Assembly: GCF_001005085.2 (NCBI RefSeq)
Contig: NZ_LBMU02000029.1
Span: 171,908 to 235,907, forward strand
Origin: Streptomyces humi
GTDB taxonomy: Bacteria > Actinomycetota > Actinomycetes > Streptomycetales > Streptomycetaceae
Direction: 5' to 3'
Length of the DNA stretch: 64,000 nt
Part shown: positions 42,836 to 50,981 of the stretch, in pieces
Position numbering within the stretch: position 1 is the first letter of the stretch
How the letters are laid out: each line of letters starts with the position of its first letter
Notes under the pieces: generated by a model
Databases searched by the model: none
Told to the model about the DNA's origin: nothing
The model's input: the letters and a program-made list of their open reading frames with translations, nothing else
Made by a program: the position numbers and the translations under genes

Positions 42836-43207
42836 ATGAACACCCATCGGGCCCGCAGCGCACTCGGCAGGTACGGCGAGACGCTGGCCGCGCGGCGGCT
42901 GACGGAGACCGGCCTGACAGTGCTGGAGCGCAACTGGCGCTGCGGCAGGACGGGCGAGATCGACATCGTGGCGCGGGACGGGGACGTCCTGGTCGTCTGC
43001 GAGGTGAAGACCCGGCGGGCGGGGGTGTTCGAGCATCCCATGGCCGCCGTCTCGCCCGAGAAGGCGGAACGGCTGCGCGACCTCGCCGAACACTGGATCC
43101 ACGCCCACGGAGGGGCGCCGCCGGGCGGTGTCCGCATCGACGTGATCGGCGTGGTCCTGCCGCGACGCGGGGCACCCGTGGTCGAGCACGTCCGGGGGGT
43201 GGCCTGA
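42836..43207 (+). CDS. UPF0102 (YraN) endonuclease-like protein
   Basis: This 123-residue protein has GRYGETLAARRL, LERNWRCGRTGEIDIVARDG and VVCEVKTRR. It thus keeps the E...D-I-V...EVKTR core of the PD-(D/E)XK nuclease fold typical of YraN. The cellular role is unknown. GGAGG precedes the ATG. It is followed directly by the YifB and DprA genes, a conserved trio. Confidence 0.92.
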   Translation: MNTHRARSALGRYGETLAARRLTETGLTVLERNWRCGRTGEIDIVARDGDVLVVCEVKTRRAGVFEHPMAAVSPEKAERLRDLAEHWIHAHGGAPPGGVRIDVIGVVLPRRGAPVVEHVRGVA

Positions 43208-43208
43208 G

Positions 43209-44819
43209 ATGGGTTTCGCACGGACCTGCTCGGTGGCGCTGGTGGGCGTCGAGGGCGTGGTGGTGGAGGTCCAGGCCGACCTGGAGCCGGGCGTGGCGGC
43301 CTTCACGCTGGTGGGGCTCCCGGACAAGAGCCTGACGGAGAGCAAGGACCGGGTCCGGGCCGCGGTGGTGAACTCGGGCGCCCCCTGGCCCTCGAAGAAA
43401 CTGACGGTGGGGCTCAGCCCGGCGTCGGTGCCGAAGAGCGGCAGCGGCTTCGACCTCGCGGTGGCCGCCGCCGTGCTCGGGGCGGCCGAGCGGATCGATC
43501 CCCGGGTGCTCGCCGAGATCGTGATGATCGGCGAACTCGGCCTGGACGGCCGGGTGCGCCCGGTACGGGGCATCCTCCCGGCGGTGCTGGCCGCCGCCGA
43601 CGCCGGATACGAACAGGTGGTGGTGCCGGAGAGCGCGGTTCCGGAGGCCTCGCTGGTGCCGGGGGTGTCGGTGCTGGGCGTGCGCAGCCTGCGCCAGCTG
43701 ATCGCGGTGCTCACCGACGAACCGGTGCCCGACGAGGAGCCCGTCGCCGGAGAGATCCGTCCCGACCCCTTCCTCGCCGGCCTGGCCCTGCCCGGCATGG
43801 GACTCGCCACCGGCCCGGTGACCGGCGAGCACGCGCCCGACCTGGCGGACGTCGCCGGGCAGCACGTGGCCCGGGCCGCCCTCGAGGTGGCCGCGGCGGG
43901 GCGCCACCACGTCTTCTTCAAGGGCCCGCCGGGCGCGGGCAAGACCATGCTGGCCGAGCGGCTCCCGGGGCTGCTGCCCGAGCTGGGCCGCCAGGAGTCC
44001 CTGGAGGTCACCGCCGTCCACTCGGTCGCCGGGATGCTGCCACCCGGGCACCCCCTGGTCAACAGGCCGCCCTACTGCTCCCCGCACCACTCGGCCACCA
44101 TGGCCTCCCTGGTCGGCGGCGGAACCGGCCTGCCCCGCCCAGGCGCGGTGTCCCTGGCCCACCATGGCGTGCTTTTTCTGGACGAAGCCGCAGAATTCCA
44201 CAGCAGTGTCCTCGACGCCCTGCGCCAGCCCCTGGAGTCGGGGCACGTGGTGGTCGCCCGGGCCGCCGGGATACTGCGCATGCCGGCGAGGTTCCTCATG
44301 GTCCTGGCCGCCAACCCCTGCCCGTGCGGCAGGCACGGCACCCCCGGTGACGCCTGCGAGTGCCGGCCCTCCTCGATCAAGCGGTACCGGGCCCGGCTCT
44401 CCGGGCCCCTGATGGACCGCGTGGACCTCAGGGTGAGCGTCGAACCGGTCGCCCGGGACGAACTGCTCCGGCTCCACACCGGCGCCGAGTCCTCCGCCGC
44501 CGTGGCCGACCGGGTGCGCGGTGCCCGGGAACGGGCCGCCCGTCGCTACGAGGGGCTGCCCTGGCGCACCAACAGCGAGGTCCCCGGCCATGAACTGCGC
44601 ACCCGCTGGCACGTCAGGCCCGGCGCGCTGGCCAAGGCCGAACTGGACCTCGACCGGGGGCTGCTCACCGCCCGCGGCTTCGACCGGGTGCTCCGGGTCG
44701 CCTGGACCCTGGCCGACCTGGCGGGCCACGACCGGCCCAGCGCCAACGACGTCAACCTCGCCCTGGAGCTGCGTACCGGAGTCCGGCGCGGCGCGGTCCT
44801 GGAAGGGGCCGCGACATGA
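43209..44819 (+). CDS. YifB/ComM-family Mg-chelatase-like ATPase
   Basis: This 536-residue protein has the N-terminal ChlI-like domain (VVVEVQADLEPGVAAFTLVGLPD, SPASVPKSGSGFDLAVA). The AAA+ core has Walker A KGPPGAGKTMLAERLPG (about 239-255) and Walker B VLFLDEAAEF. The CGRHG...C.C cysteine region is followed by LSGPLMDRVDLRV. ComM relatives are branch-migration helicases in natural transformation; the Streptomyces role is untested as far as I know. It overlaps dprA by four bases (ATGA). Confidence 0.93.
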   Translation: MGFARTCSVALVGVEGVVVEVQADLEPGVAAFTLVGLPDKSLTESKDRVRAAVVNSGAPWPSKKLTVGLSPASVPKSGSGFDLAVAAAVLGAAERIDPRVLAEIVMIGELGLDGRVRPVRGILPAVLAAADAGYEQVVVPESAVPEASLVPGVSVLGVRSLRQLIAVLTDEPVPDEEPVAGEIRPDPFLAGLALPGMGLATGPVTGEHAPDLADVAGQHVARAALEVAAAGRHHVFFKGPPGAGKTMLAERLPGLLPELGRQESLEVTAVHSVAGMLPPGHPLVNRPPYCSPHHSATMASLVGGGTGLPRPGAVSLAHHGVLFLDEAAEFHSSVLDALRQPLESGHVVVARAAGILRMPARFLMVLAANPCPCGRHGTPGDACECRPSSIKRYRARLSGPLMDRVDLRVSVEPVARDELLRLHTGAESSAAVADRVRGARERAARRYEGLPWRTNSEVPGHELRTRWHVRPGALAKAELDLDRGLLTARGFDRVLRVAWTLADLAGHDRPSANDVNLALELRTGVRRGAVLEGAAT

Positions 44820-45961
44820 CCGACGGCGGACCGCTCGCCCGGGTCTTCCTCACCCGGGTCCTCGAACCCGGCGACGAGACGGGCGGGCGGTGGCTGCGGG
44901 AGTACGGCGTGCCGGAGGTGGTCCACCGCCTGCGCGGCGGCGGGCCGCCCCTGCCCGGGGTGAGCGGGGCCCGCTGGGCCGGTCTCCTGGCCAGGGCGGC
45001 CCGGGCCGACCCGGGACAGGACCTCGCGACCGCCCGGGAGGCGGGGGTGCGGTTCGTCGCCCCCGGCGACGTCGAGTGGCCGGTTCAGCTCGACGACCTG
45101 GGGGACGCGCGGCCCCTCGGGCTGTGGGTGCGGGGGCGGCCCGGTCTGCGCATGTGGGCGCTCCAGGCCGTCGCCGTCGTCGGCGCCCGGGCCTGTACCG
45201 AGTACGGCGCCCACATGGCGGCCACCCTCGGCGCCGGGCTCGCCGAGCGCGGCTGGGTGGTGGTGTCCGGCGGTGCCTACGGCGTCGACGGCGCCGCCCA
45301 CCGCGGAGCCCTCGGCGCCGGCGGCGCCACCGTCGCCGTCCTGGCCTGCGGGGTCGACCGGCCCTACCCCCGAGGACACACCGAGTTGATCAACCGGATC
45401 GCCGAACAGGGACTGGTGGTGGGGGAGTTGCCGCCCGGCGAACACCCCACCCCCAGCAGGTTCGTGCTACGCAACCGGGTCATCGCCGCCCTCACCAGGG
45501 GAACCGTCGTGGTGGAAGCCGCCCACCGCAGCGGATCGCTGGTCACCGCACGGGCGGCGCAGCGGCTCGGCCGGTTCACGATGGGCGTGCCCGGACCGGC
45601 CACCAGCGCCCTCTCGGCCGGGGTGCACGAACTGCTGAGAGGCGAGTCCGTGCTGGTCACCGACGCCGCGGAAGTCGTCGAACTCGTGGGCGACATGGGC
45701 GAGCTGGCCCCGGCCAGACGCGGTCCCGTCCTCCCGCGGGACCTGCTGGAGCCCGCCGCCCGGCAGGTCCTGGCCGCCCTGCCCGGCAACCGGCCGGCAT
45801 CACCCGAAGAGGTGGCCCGCGGCGCCCAGACGTCCCAGGACGAGGCGGTCGCGAGGCTGTACGAACTCCGAGCACTTGGTTACGTCGAACGACACGACGA
45901 CGGCTGGAAGTTGACACGCCAGGCGTTGATCTCGGTCAGGGGCGGTCGGAGTCGGTGCTGA
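44816..45961 (+). CDS. dprA: DNA processing protein DprA
   Basis: DprA loads RecA on single-stranded DNA. The 381-residue protein has the Rossmann-like core with VVGARACTEYG, VVSGGAYGVDGAAHRGAL (about residues 148-165), ACGVDRPYP and the SRFVLRNRVIAALTRGTVVVEA block. A C-terminal winged helix (about 310-375, PASPEEVARGAQTSQDEAVARLYELRALGYVER) is present. It is coupled to the YifB-type gene. In S. coelicolor an element separates this gene from whiG, as I recall; here they are adjacent. Confidence 0.94.
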   Translation: MTDGGPLARVFLTRVLEPGDETGGRWLREYGVPEVVHRLRGGGPPLPGVSGARWAGLLARAARADPGQDLATAREAGVRFVAPGDVEWPVQLDDLGDARPLGLWVRGRPGLRMWALQAVAVVGARACTEYGAHMAATLGAGLAERGWVVVSGGAYGVDGAAHRGALGAGGATVAVLACGVDRPYPRGHTELINRIAEQGLVVGELPPGEHPTPSRFVLRNRVIAALTRGTVVVEAAHRSGSLVTARAAQRLGRFTMGVPGPATSALSAGVHELLRGESVLVTDAAEVVELVGDMGELAPARRGPVLPRDLLEPAARQVLAALPGNRPASPEEVARGAQTSQDEAVARLYELRALGYVERHDDGWKLTRQALISVRGGRSRC

Positions 45962-46279
45962 CCGAGCGTGTTCGGCCGTCCGGGGGAACGCCCGACGCCC
46001 TTGGGAATTCCCGGAGTTGACGCCCCGCGCGATCACACAGAGCGACCTGCCGGACGCGCTCCGACGCGCCGTACAGGGGGTTCGCGCAGGGGTGGAGCCT
46101 CGTTGTTCGCGCACCGCGACTCCTCAGTCACGCTACGCTCACGAAAAGCCCCGCGCGGACCACGCCCGCCGACCTCTGACCGACCCCGCGCCCGACATCC
46201 CTTCTCCCCGGCCCATCCCGTCTCTCGGCACATCACGGCAATTCCTGGCACTTCACAGCAGAACGGCACAAGGCGACGA
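45962..46279 (+). other. whiG upstream region
   Basis: This 318-base gap after dprA has no independent gene. TTGTTC (46098-46104 area) and CTACGCT further on are promoter-like but their spacing is too long, so I cannot name the promoter. There is only AAGGCG as a weak ribosome binding site before whiG. Confidence 0.35.
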
Positions 46280-47122
46280 ATGCCCCAGCACACCTCCGGG
46301 TCCGACCGGGCGGCGATCCCCCCAGCCGCCCGTGACGGTGGCAGCGTGCGGCCGCCCGCTCCCTCGACACTCGACGAGCTGTGGCGGTCGTACAAGGCGA
46401 CAGGGGACGACCGGCTGCGGGAGCAGCTGATCCTGCACTACTCGCCGCTGGTCAAGTACGTGGCCGGGCGGGTGAGCGTCGGTCTGCCGCCCAACGTGGA
46501 GCAGGCCGACTTCGTCTCCTCCGGGGTGTTCGGGCTGATCGACGCGATCGAGAAGTTCGACGTCGACCGGGAGATCAAGTTCGAGACGTACGCGATCACC
46601 CGGATCCGCGGCGCCATGATCGACGAGCTGCGGGCACTGGACTGGATCCCGCGTTCGGTGCGGCAGAAGGCCCGCAACGTCGAGCGGGCCTACGCCACCC
46701 TGGAGGCGCGGCTGCGCAGAACGCCCTCGGAGGGGGAGGTGGCGGCGGAGCTGGGCATCGAGGTCGACGAGCTCCATGCCGTCTTCAGTCAGCTGTCCCT
46801 GGCCAACGTGGTGGCCCTGGAGGAGCTGCTGCACGTCGGCGGCGAGGGCGGCGACGGCCTCAGCTTCATGGACACGCTGGAGGACACCGCCGCGGACGAC
46901 CCCGTGGAGGTGGCCGAGGACCGGGAGCTGCGGCGGTTCCTGGCGCGCGCGATCAACACGCTGCCCGACCGGGAGAAGACCGTGGTCACCCTCTACTACT
47001 ACGAGGGACTCACCCTCGCCGAGATCGGGAACGTACTCGGGGTCACCGAAAGCCGGGTCAGCCAGATCCACACCAAGTCGGTGCTACAGCTGCGCGCGAA
47101 GCTGGCGAGTTTCGGCCGCTGA
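46280..47122 (+). CDS. whiG: Sporulation sigma factor WhiG
   Basis: WhiG directs RNA polymerase to genes that commit aerial hyphae to sporulation (whiH, whiI). The 280-residue length equals S. coelicolor WhiG. Region 2 is present (LVKYVAGRVSVGLP, FVSSGVFGLIDAIEKFD, FETYAITRIRGAMIDELR) and so is region 4 with LAEIGNVLGVTESRVSQIHT. It belongs to the FliA-type sigma group. In Streptomyces it is held by the anti-sigma RsiG with cyclic di-GMP; rsiG is not in this window. Confidence 0.96.
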   Translation: MPQHTSGSDRAAIPPAARDGGSVRPPAPSTLDELWRSYKATGDDRLREQLILHYSPLVKYVAGRVSVGLPPNVEQADFVSSGVFGLIDAIEKFDVDREIKFETYAITRIRGAMIDELRALDWIPRSVRQKARNVERAYATLEARLRRTPSEGEVAAELGIEVDELHAVFSQLSLANVVALEELLHVGGEGGDGLSFMDTLEDTAADDPVEVAEDRELRRFLARAINTLPDREKTVVTLYYYEGLTLAEIGNVLGVTESRVSQIHTKSVLQLRAKLASFGR

Positions 47123-47215
47123 GCGAGGGTTTTCCGCCGACGGTACCGGCGAGGTGGCCGGCGTCCCCGTCGTGCTGCCTCCCGCACGGCCCGGTGCGTC
47201 CGTAAAGTGGACGCC

Positions 47216-47797
47216 GTGCCAAGGATTCGAGCGGCCTCCGTGGCCGAGCACCGGTCGATGCAGCGAGCCGCCCTGCTGGACGCGGCGCGGTCCCTGCTGT
47301 CCGACGGCGGGACGGAGGCGCTGACGTTCCCGGCGCTCGCCGAGCGGACCGGGCTCGCGCGGTCGTCGGTGTACGAGTACTTCCGCTCCCGGGCCGCCGT
47401 GGTCGAGGAGCTGTGCGAGGTCGACTTCCCCGTGTGGGCGGCGGAGGTCGAGACGGCGATGGAGCGGGCGGCCACCGCGGAGGACAAGGTCGAGGCGTAT
47501 GTGCGCCGGCAGCTGACCCTGGTCGGGGACCGGCGGCACCGGGCGGTGGTCGCGATCTCGGCGAGCGAGCTGGACGCCGGGGCCCGCGAGAAGATCCGCG
47601 CCGCGCACGGCGGCCTGGTCGCGATGATCGTCGCGGCGCTGGGGGAGCTGGGCCACGAGCAGCCCCGGCTGGCGGCGATGCTGCTCCAGGGCGTCGTGGA
47701 CGCCGCGGTCCGCCGCATCGAGCTGGGCGCGGCGGAGGATCCCGGGGTCATCACAGACGCGGCCGTGGCGATGGCGCTACGGGGTGTGCGGGGCTGA
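47216..47797 (+). CDS. TetR-family transcriptional regulator
   Basis: This 193-residue protein has a TetR helix-turn-helix (ALLDAARSLLSDGG, FPALAERTGLARSSVYEYF, about residues 18-62) and a ligand domain with no recognisable specificity. TAAAGT (47203-47208) ends seven bases before the GTG at 47216, pointing to a leaderless message. That decides this start over the GTG at 47207, which overlaps the -10. The regulated gene is not obvious. A repeat array follows the stop. Confidence 0.85.
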   Translation: MPRIRAASVAEHRSMQRAALLDAARSLLSDGGTEALTFPALAERTGLARSSVYEYFRSRAAVVEELCEVDFPVWAAEVETAMERAATAEDKVEAYVRRQLTLVGDRRHRAVVAISASELDAGAREKIRAAHGGLVAMIVAALGELGHEQPRLAAMLLQGVVDAAVRRIELGAAEDPGVITDAAVAMALRGVRG

Positions 47798-47820
47798 AGG
47801 GCCAAAGCGCCGGTCGCTGT

Positions 47821-47870
47821 AGCGCCCCGTCAGGGCGCCCCGTAAAGGGCGCGGGGAACTGCGCGATCAG
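47821..47870 (+). repeat. Dispersed intergenic repeat, copy C
   Basis: GCGCCCCGTAAAGGGCGCGG followed by GGAACTGCGCGATCAG lies 24 bases after the tetR-gene stop. It has the same stem and core as copies A and B. Confidence 0.8.
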
Positions 47871-48040
47871 CCCCCACCGGACCGCGGTCGCGAAACCGAT
47901 CCCCCACCGGACCGCGGTCGCGAAACTGGTCCCCCACCGGCCTGCGGTCGCGAAACTGGTCCCCCACCGGGCCGCGGTCGCGAAACCGACCCCCAACCGG
48001 GCTGCGGTCGCGCAACCGACCCGCACCGGGCGCGGTCGCG
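47871..48040 (+). repeat. 30-bp tandem repeat array (about 5.7 units)
   Basis: Units start at 47871, 47901, 47931, 47961, 47991 and 48021 (partial). Each is about CCCCCACCGG-NCCGCGGTCG-CGAAACYGRT. The first unit is continuous with copy C of the dispersed repeat. There are no unique spacers, so it is not a CRISPR array. It lies between convergent genes. Confidence 0.9.
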
Positions 48041-48050
48041 TGACCGGCCC

Positions 48051-48644
48051 TCACGACCCCTTCGGCAGCGGGACCCCCAGTACCGGCAGCAGTCTCGACG
48101 GGCCCCCGTTCAACAGCCACGGCGGCAACAGCAGCAACGGATCCAGATAGGTCTCCCCGCGCAACAACCCCCAGTGCACGCACGCCACCGCCCCGCAGTG
48201 CGCCGCCGTTCCCGCCCCCTCCACCTCCACCGTTCCGACCACCTGCCCCGCCGCCACCTCGTCCCCCTTGCGCACCGTCGCCCTCACCGGCTCGTACGTC
48301 GTGCGCAGGTCCGTGTCCGCCAGCTCCACCGCCACCACACCCCGTCCCGCCACCCGCCCCGCGTAGGAGACCCGGCCGGCCGCCACCGCCCGCACCGGCT
48401 CGCCGGTCGCCGCGCCCAGATCGAGTCCCCGGTGCCCGGGCCCGTACACCGACGCCGGGGGCTCCCAGCCGCGCAGGACCGGCGGTCGTACCCCCACCGG
48501 CCACGCACGGGCGACCGCCGGAACCGGAACAGGCGCCGGCGCCCCGGCATCCGCCCGGGCCACAGCCACCGCCACCGCCGTCGCCACCGCCAGGACCAGC
48601 GGCGACACCGTCGTCACCCACGTCCACCACCTCGTTCGTCGCAT
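48051..48644 (-). CDS. Secreted M23-family (LytM-like) peptidase
   Basis: This 197-residue protein has an N-terminal export signal or anchor (VSPLVLAVATAVAVAVARA, about 13-31). The M23 domain has YGPGHRGLDLGA (His and Asp zinc ligands, about 67-78) and CVHWGLLRG (HxH-like site, CGAVACVHWG). It would cut peptidoglycan cross-links or, if inactive, regulate amidases. The last zinc-site motif reads VHWG rather than HLH, which is common in the Streptomyces subgroup. It is divergent from rpsB and convergent with the repeat array. Confidence 0.85.
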   Translation of the reverse strand: MRRTRWWTWVTTVSPLVLAVATAVAVAVARADAGAPAPVPVPAVARAWPVGVRPPVLRGWEPPASVYGPGHRGLDLGAATGEPVRAVAAGRVSYAGRVAGRGVVAVELADTDLRTTYEPVRATVRKGDEVAAGQVVGTVEVEGAGTAAHCGAVACVHWGLLRGETYLDPLLLLPPWLLNGGPSRLLPVLGVPLPKGS

Positions 48645-48915
48645 GCCGACACCGTCCCGCAGCCACGCCGATCATGGCCGGTACCTGTGGACCACTTCCC
48701 GGTTGTGGACAGCGGCGTCACCCGGCACCCCGCCGGTCCCGTACACTTCTTCTGGCGATCCGGGCCACCGGGTCGACTTCGCACGCCCCGACATCCCGCC
48801 CTCACAGGCAGGTGTCAGCGCTTCTCGGTCCTTCGCGGCACAGCGCACACGGGCGTCAGGCGCGGGAGCCGTCCGGCCCCCGCGGCACAACCGAGAAATT
48901 CAAGGAGATACGGCC
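48645..48915 (+). promoter_or_regulatory. rpsB promoter and leader
   Basis: TACACT (48742-48747) is the best -10, giving a leader of about 165 bases. S2 often autoregulates through its leader, but I could not match a known motif. AAGGAGA precedes the ATG. A DnaA-box-like CTGTCCACA lies on the minus strand near 48711. Confidence 0.45.
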
Positions 48916-49803
48916 ATGGCCGTCGTCACGATGCGGGAGCTGCTGGAGAGCGGCGTCCACTTCGGTCACCAGACCCGTCGCTGGAACCCGAAGATGAAGC
49001 GCTTCATCTTCACCGAGCGCAACGGCATCTACATCATCGACCTGCTCCAGTCGCTGTCGTACATCGACCGGGCCTACGAGTTCGTCAAGGAGACCGTCGC
49101 CCACGGCGGCACGGTCATGTTCGTCGGCACGAAGAAGCAGGCGCAGGAGGCCATCGCCGAGCAGGCCACCCGCGTCGGCATGCCCTACGTCAACCAGCGC
49201 TGGCTGGGCGGCATGCTCACCAACTTCTCCACCGTCTACAAGCGTCTCCAGCGCCTCAAGGAGCTCGAGCAGATCGACTTCGAGGACGTCGCCGCGTCCG
49301 GTCTGACCAAGAAGGAGCTTCTCGTGCTCTCGCGCGAGAAGGCCAAGCTGGAGAAGACCCTCGGCGGTATCCGCGAGATGCAGAAGGTGCCCAGCGCCGT
49401 CTGGATCGTGGACACCAAGAAGGAGCACATCGCCGTTGGTGAGGCCCGGAAGCTGAACATCCCGGTCGTCGCGATCCTCGACACCAACTGCGACCCCGAC
49501 GAGGTCGACTACAAGATCCCCGGCAACGACGACGCGATCCGCTCCGTCACCCTGCTGACCCGCGTGATCGCCGACGCGGTCGCCGAGGGTCTCATCTCCC
49601 GCTCCCGTGTCGCCACCGGTGACAAGGGCGAGAAGGCCGCGGGCGAGCCGCTGGCCGAGTGGGAGCGCGACCTGCTCGAGGGCGAGAAGAAGGCCGACGA
49701 GGCCGAGAAGCCCGCCGAGGCCCCGGCCGCCGAGGCGCCCGCCGCCGAGGCCCCGGCCGCCGAGACCGCCGAGGCTCCGGCCGCGGACGCCGAGCAGGCC
49801 TGA
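48916..49803 (+). CDS. rpsB: 30S ribosomal protein S2
   Basis: The 295-residue S2 begins MAVVTMRELLESGVHFGHQTRRWNPKMKRFI, with the signature FVGTKKQAQEAI and VDTKKEHIAVGEARKL. Actinobacterial S2 carries a long C-terminal tail; here it has perfect APAAE repeats, so the exact length may vary by slippage. It is followed by a hairpin and tsf, the standard pair. Confidence 0.97.
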   Translation: MAVVTMRELLESGVHFGHQTRRWNPKMKRFIFTERNGIYIIDLLQSLSYIDRAYEFVKETVAHGGTVMFVGTKKQAQEAIAEQATRVGMPYVNQRWLGGMLTNFSTVYKRLQRLKELEQIDFEDVAASGLTKKELLVLSREKAKLEKTLGGIREMQKVPSAVWIVDTKKEHIAVGEARKLNIPVVAILDTNCDPDEVDYKIPGNDDAIRSVTLLTRVIADAVAEGLISRSRVATGDKGEKAAGEPLAEWERDLLEGEKKADEAEKPAEAPAAEAPAAEAPAAETAEAPAADAEQA

Positions 49804-49816
49804 CCCTTCAGCGTCG

Positions 49817-49853
49817 ACGGCGGGGGCACCGACATCCCGGACGCCCCCGCCGT
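49817..49853 (+). terminator. Hairpin between rpsB and tsf
   Basis: An 11-base-pair stem (ACGGCGGGGGC 49817-49827 with 49843-49853) lies 13 bases after the rpsB stop. It probably attenuates so that S2 and EF-Ts levels differ. Confidence 0.75.
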
Positions 49854-49936
49854 TCACCCATAGGTTCGCGGTCAGCATCTACATGTGGATCGTGGATCGG
49901 GCAGATCTCCCGACTTCGAGAAAGACTTAACGACTC

Positions 49937-50773
49937 ATGGCGAACTACACCGCCGCTGACGTCAAGAAGCTCCGCGAGCTCACCGGCGCCGGCATGATGG
50001 ACTGCAAGAAGGCGCTGGACGAGGCCGAGGGCAGCGTCGACAAGGCCGTCGAGGCGCTCCGCATCAAGGGCCAGAAGGGCGTCGCCAAGCGCGAGGGCCG
50101 CTCCGCCGAGAACGGCGCCGTGGTCTCGATCATCGCCGACGACAACTCCTCCGGCGTCCTCGTCGAGCTGAAGTGCGAGACGGACTTCGTCGCCAAGGGT
50201 GAGAAGTTCCAGGCCGTGGCCAACACCATCGCCGAGCACGTCGCCAAGACCTCCCCGGCCGACCTGGAGGCGCTGCTCGCCTCCGAGATCGAGCCCGGCA
50301 AGACCGTCCAGGCGTACGTCGACGAGGCCAACGCCAACCTCGGCGAGAAGATCGTCCTGGACCGCTTCGCGCAGTTCTCCGACGGCTTCGTGCTCGCGTA
50401 CATGCACCGCACGATGCCCGACCTGCCCCCGCAGATCGGTGTCCTCGTCGAGCTGGACAAGCCGAACGCCGACATCGCCAAGGGCGTCGCCCAGCACATC
50501 GCCGCCTTCGCGCCGAAGTACCTCGCCCAGGAGGACGTGCCGGCCGAGGTCGTCGAGTCCGAGCGCCGGATCGCCGAGGAGACCACCCGCGCCGAGGGCA
50601 AGCCCGAGGCCGCGATCGCCAAGATCGTCGAGGGTCGTCTGAACGGCTTCTTCAAGGACGCCACGCTGCTCGGCCAGCCGTACGCGCTCGACAACAAGAA
50701 GTCGGTCCAGAAGGTCCTGGACGAGGCCGGTGTCACCCTGAAGCGCTTCACGCGCATCAAGGTCGGCATCTGA
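49937..50773 (+). CDS. tsf: Elongation factor Ts
   Basis: EF-Ts recycles EF-Tu by GDP release. The 278-residue protein has MANYTAADVKKLRELTGAGMMDCKKAL at the N-terminus (UBA-like domain), and the core signatures ELKCETDFVAKGEKF and YMHRTMPDLPPQIGVLVELD. The length is normal for actinobacteria. Confidence 0.97.
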   Translation: MANYTAADVKKLRELTGAGMMDCKKALDEAEGSVDKAVEALRIKGQKGVAKREGRSAENGAVVSIIADDNSSGVLVELKCETDFVAKGEKFQAVANTIAEHVAKTSPADLEALLASEIEPGKTVQAYVDEANANLGEKIVLDRFAQFSDGFVLAYMHRTMPDLPPQIGVLVELDKPNADIAKGVAQHIAAFAPKYLAQEDVPAEVVESERRIAEETTRAEGKPEAAIAKIVEGRLNGFFKDATLLGQPYALDNKKSVQKVLDEAGVTLKRFTRIKVGI

Positions 50774-50888
50774 GTCCGTACCCCGATCGACGCGCGACCC
50801 ACGGGGAAATCCCGGTAGGGTCGGTCGACAGCAGCCGTCCGGGTACCCGGCCACAGCCAGGGTCGTGACGGACGGCAGCAGATCTGAC

Positions 50889-50948
50889 GAGGAGGCCATT
50901 GCCGCGCATGGGCAGCGAAAAGCGACCCCACCGGCAATGGCCTTCTTC
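50889..50948 (+). terminator. Long hairpin between tsf and pyrH
   Basis: GAGGAGGCCATTGCCG (50889-50904) pairs with CGGCAATGGCCTTCTTC (50932-50948), with wobble pairs at the base and a 27-base loop. Its 3' side runs into TTCTTCGTATG. It can end the rpsB-tsf transcript or be a pyrH leader structure. Confidence 0.7.
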
Positions 50949-50981
50949 GTATGTGCACCACGTGAAAGAGGCGGGATCTCC

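Noticed and set aside
47871..48040. CRISPR-like array of 30-bp units
   Set aside because: The units are contiguous with no unique spacers and there are no cas genes; it is a tandem repeat.
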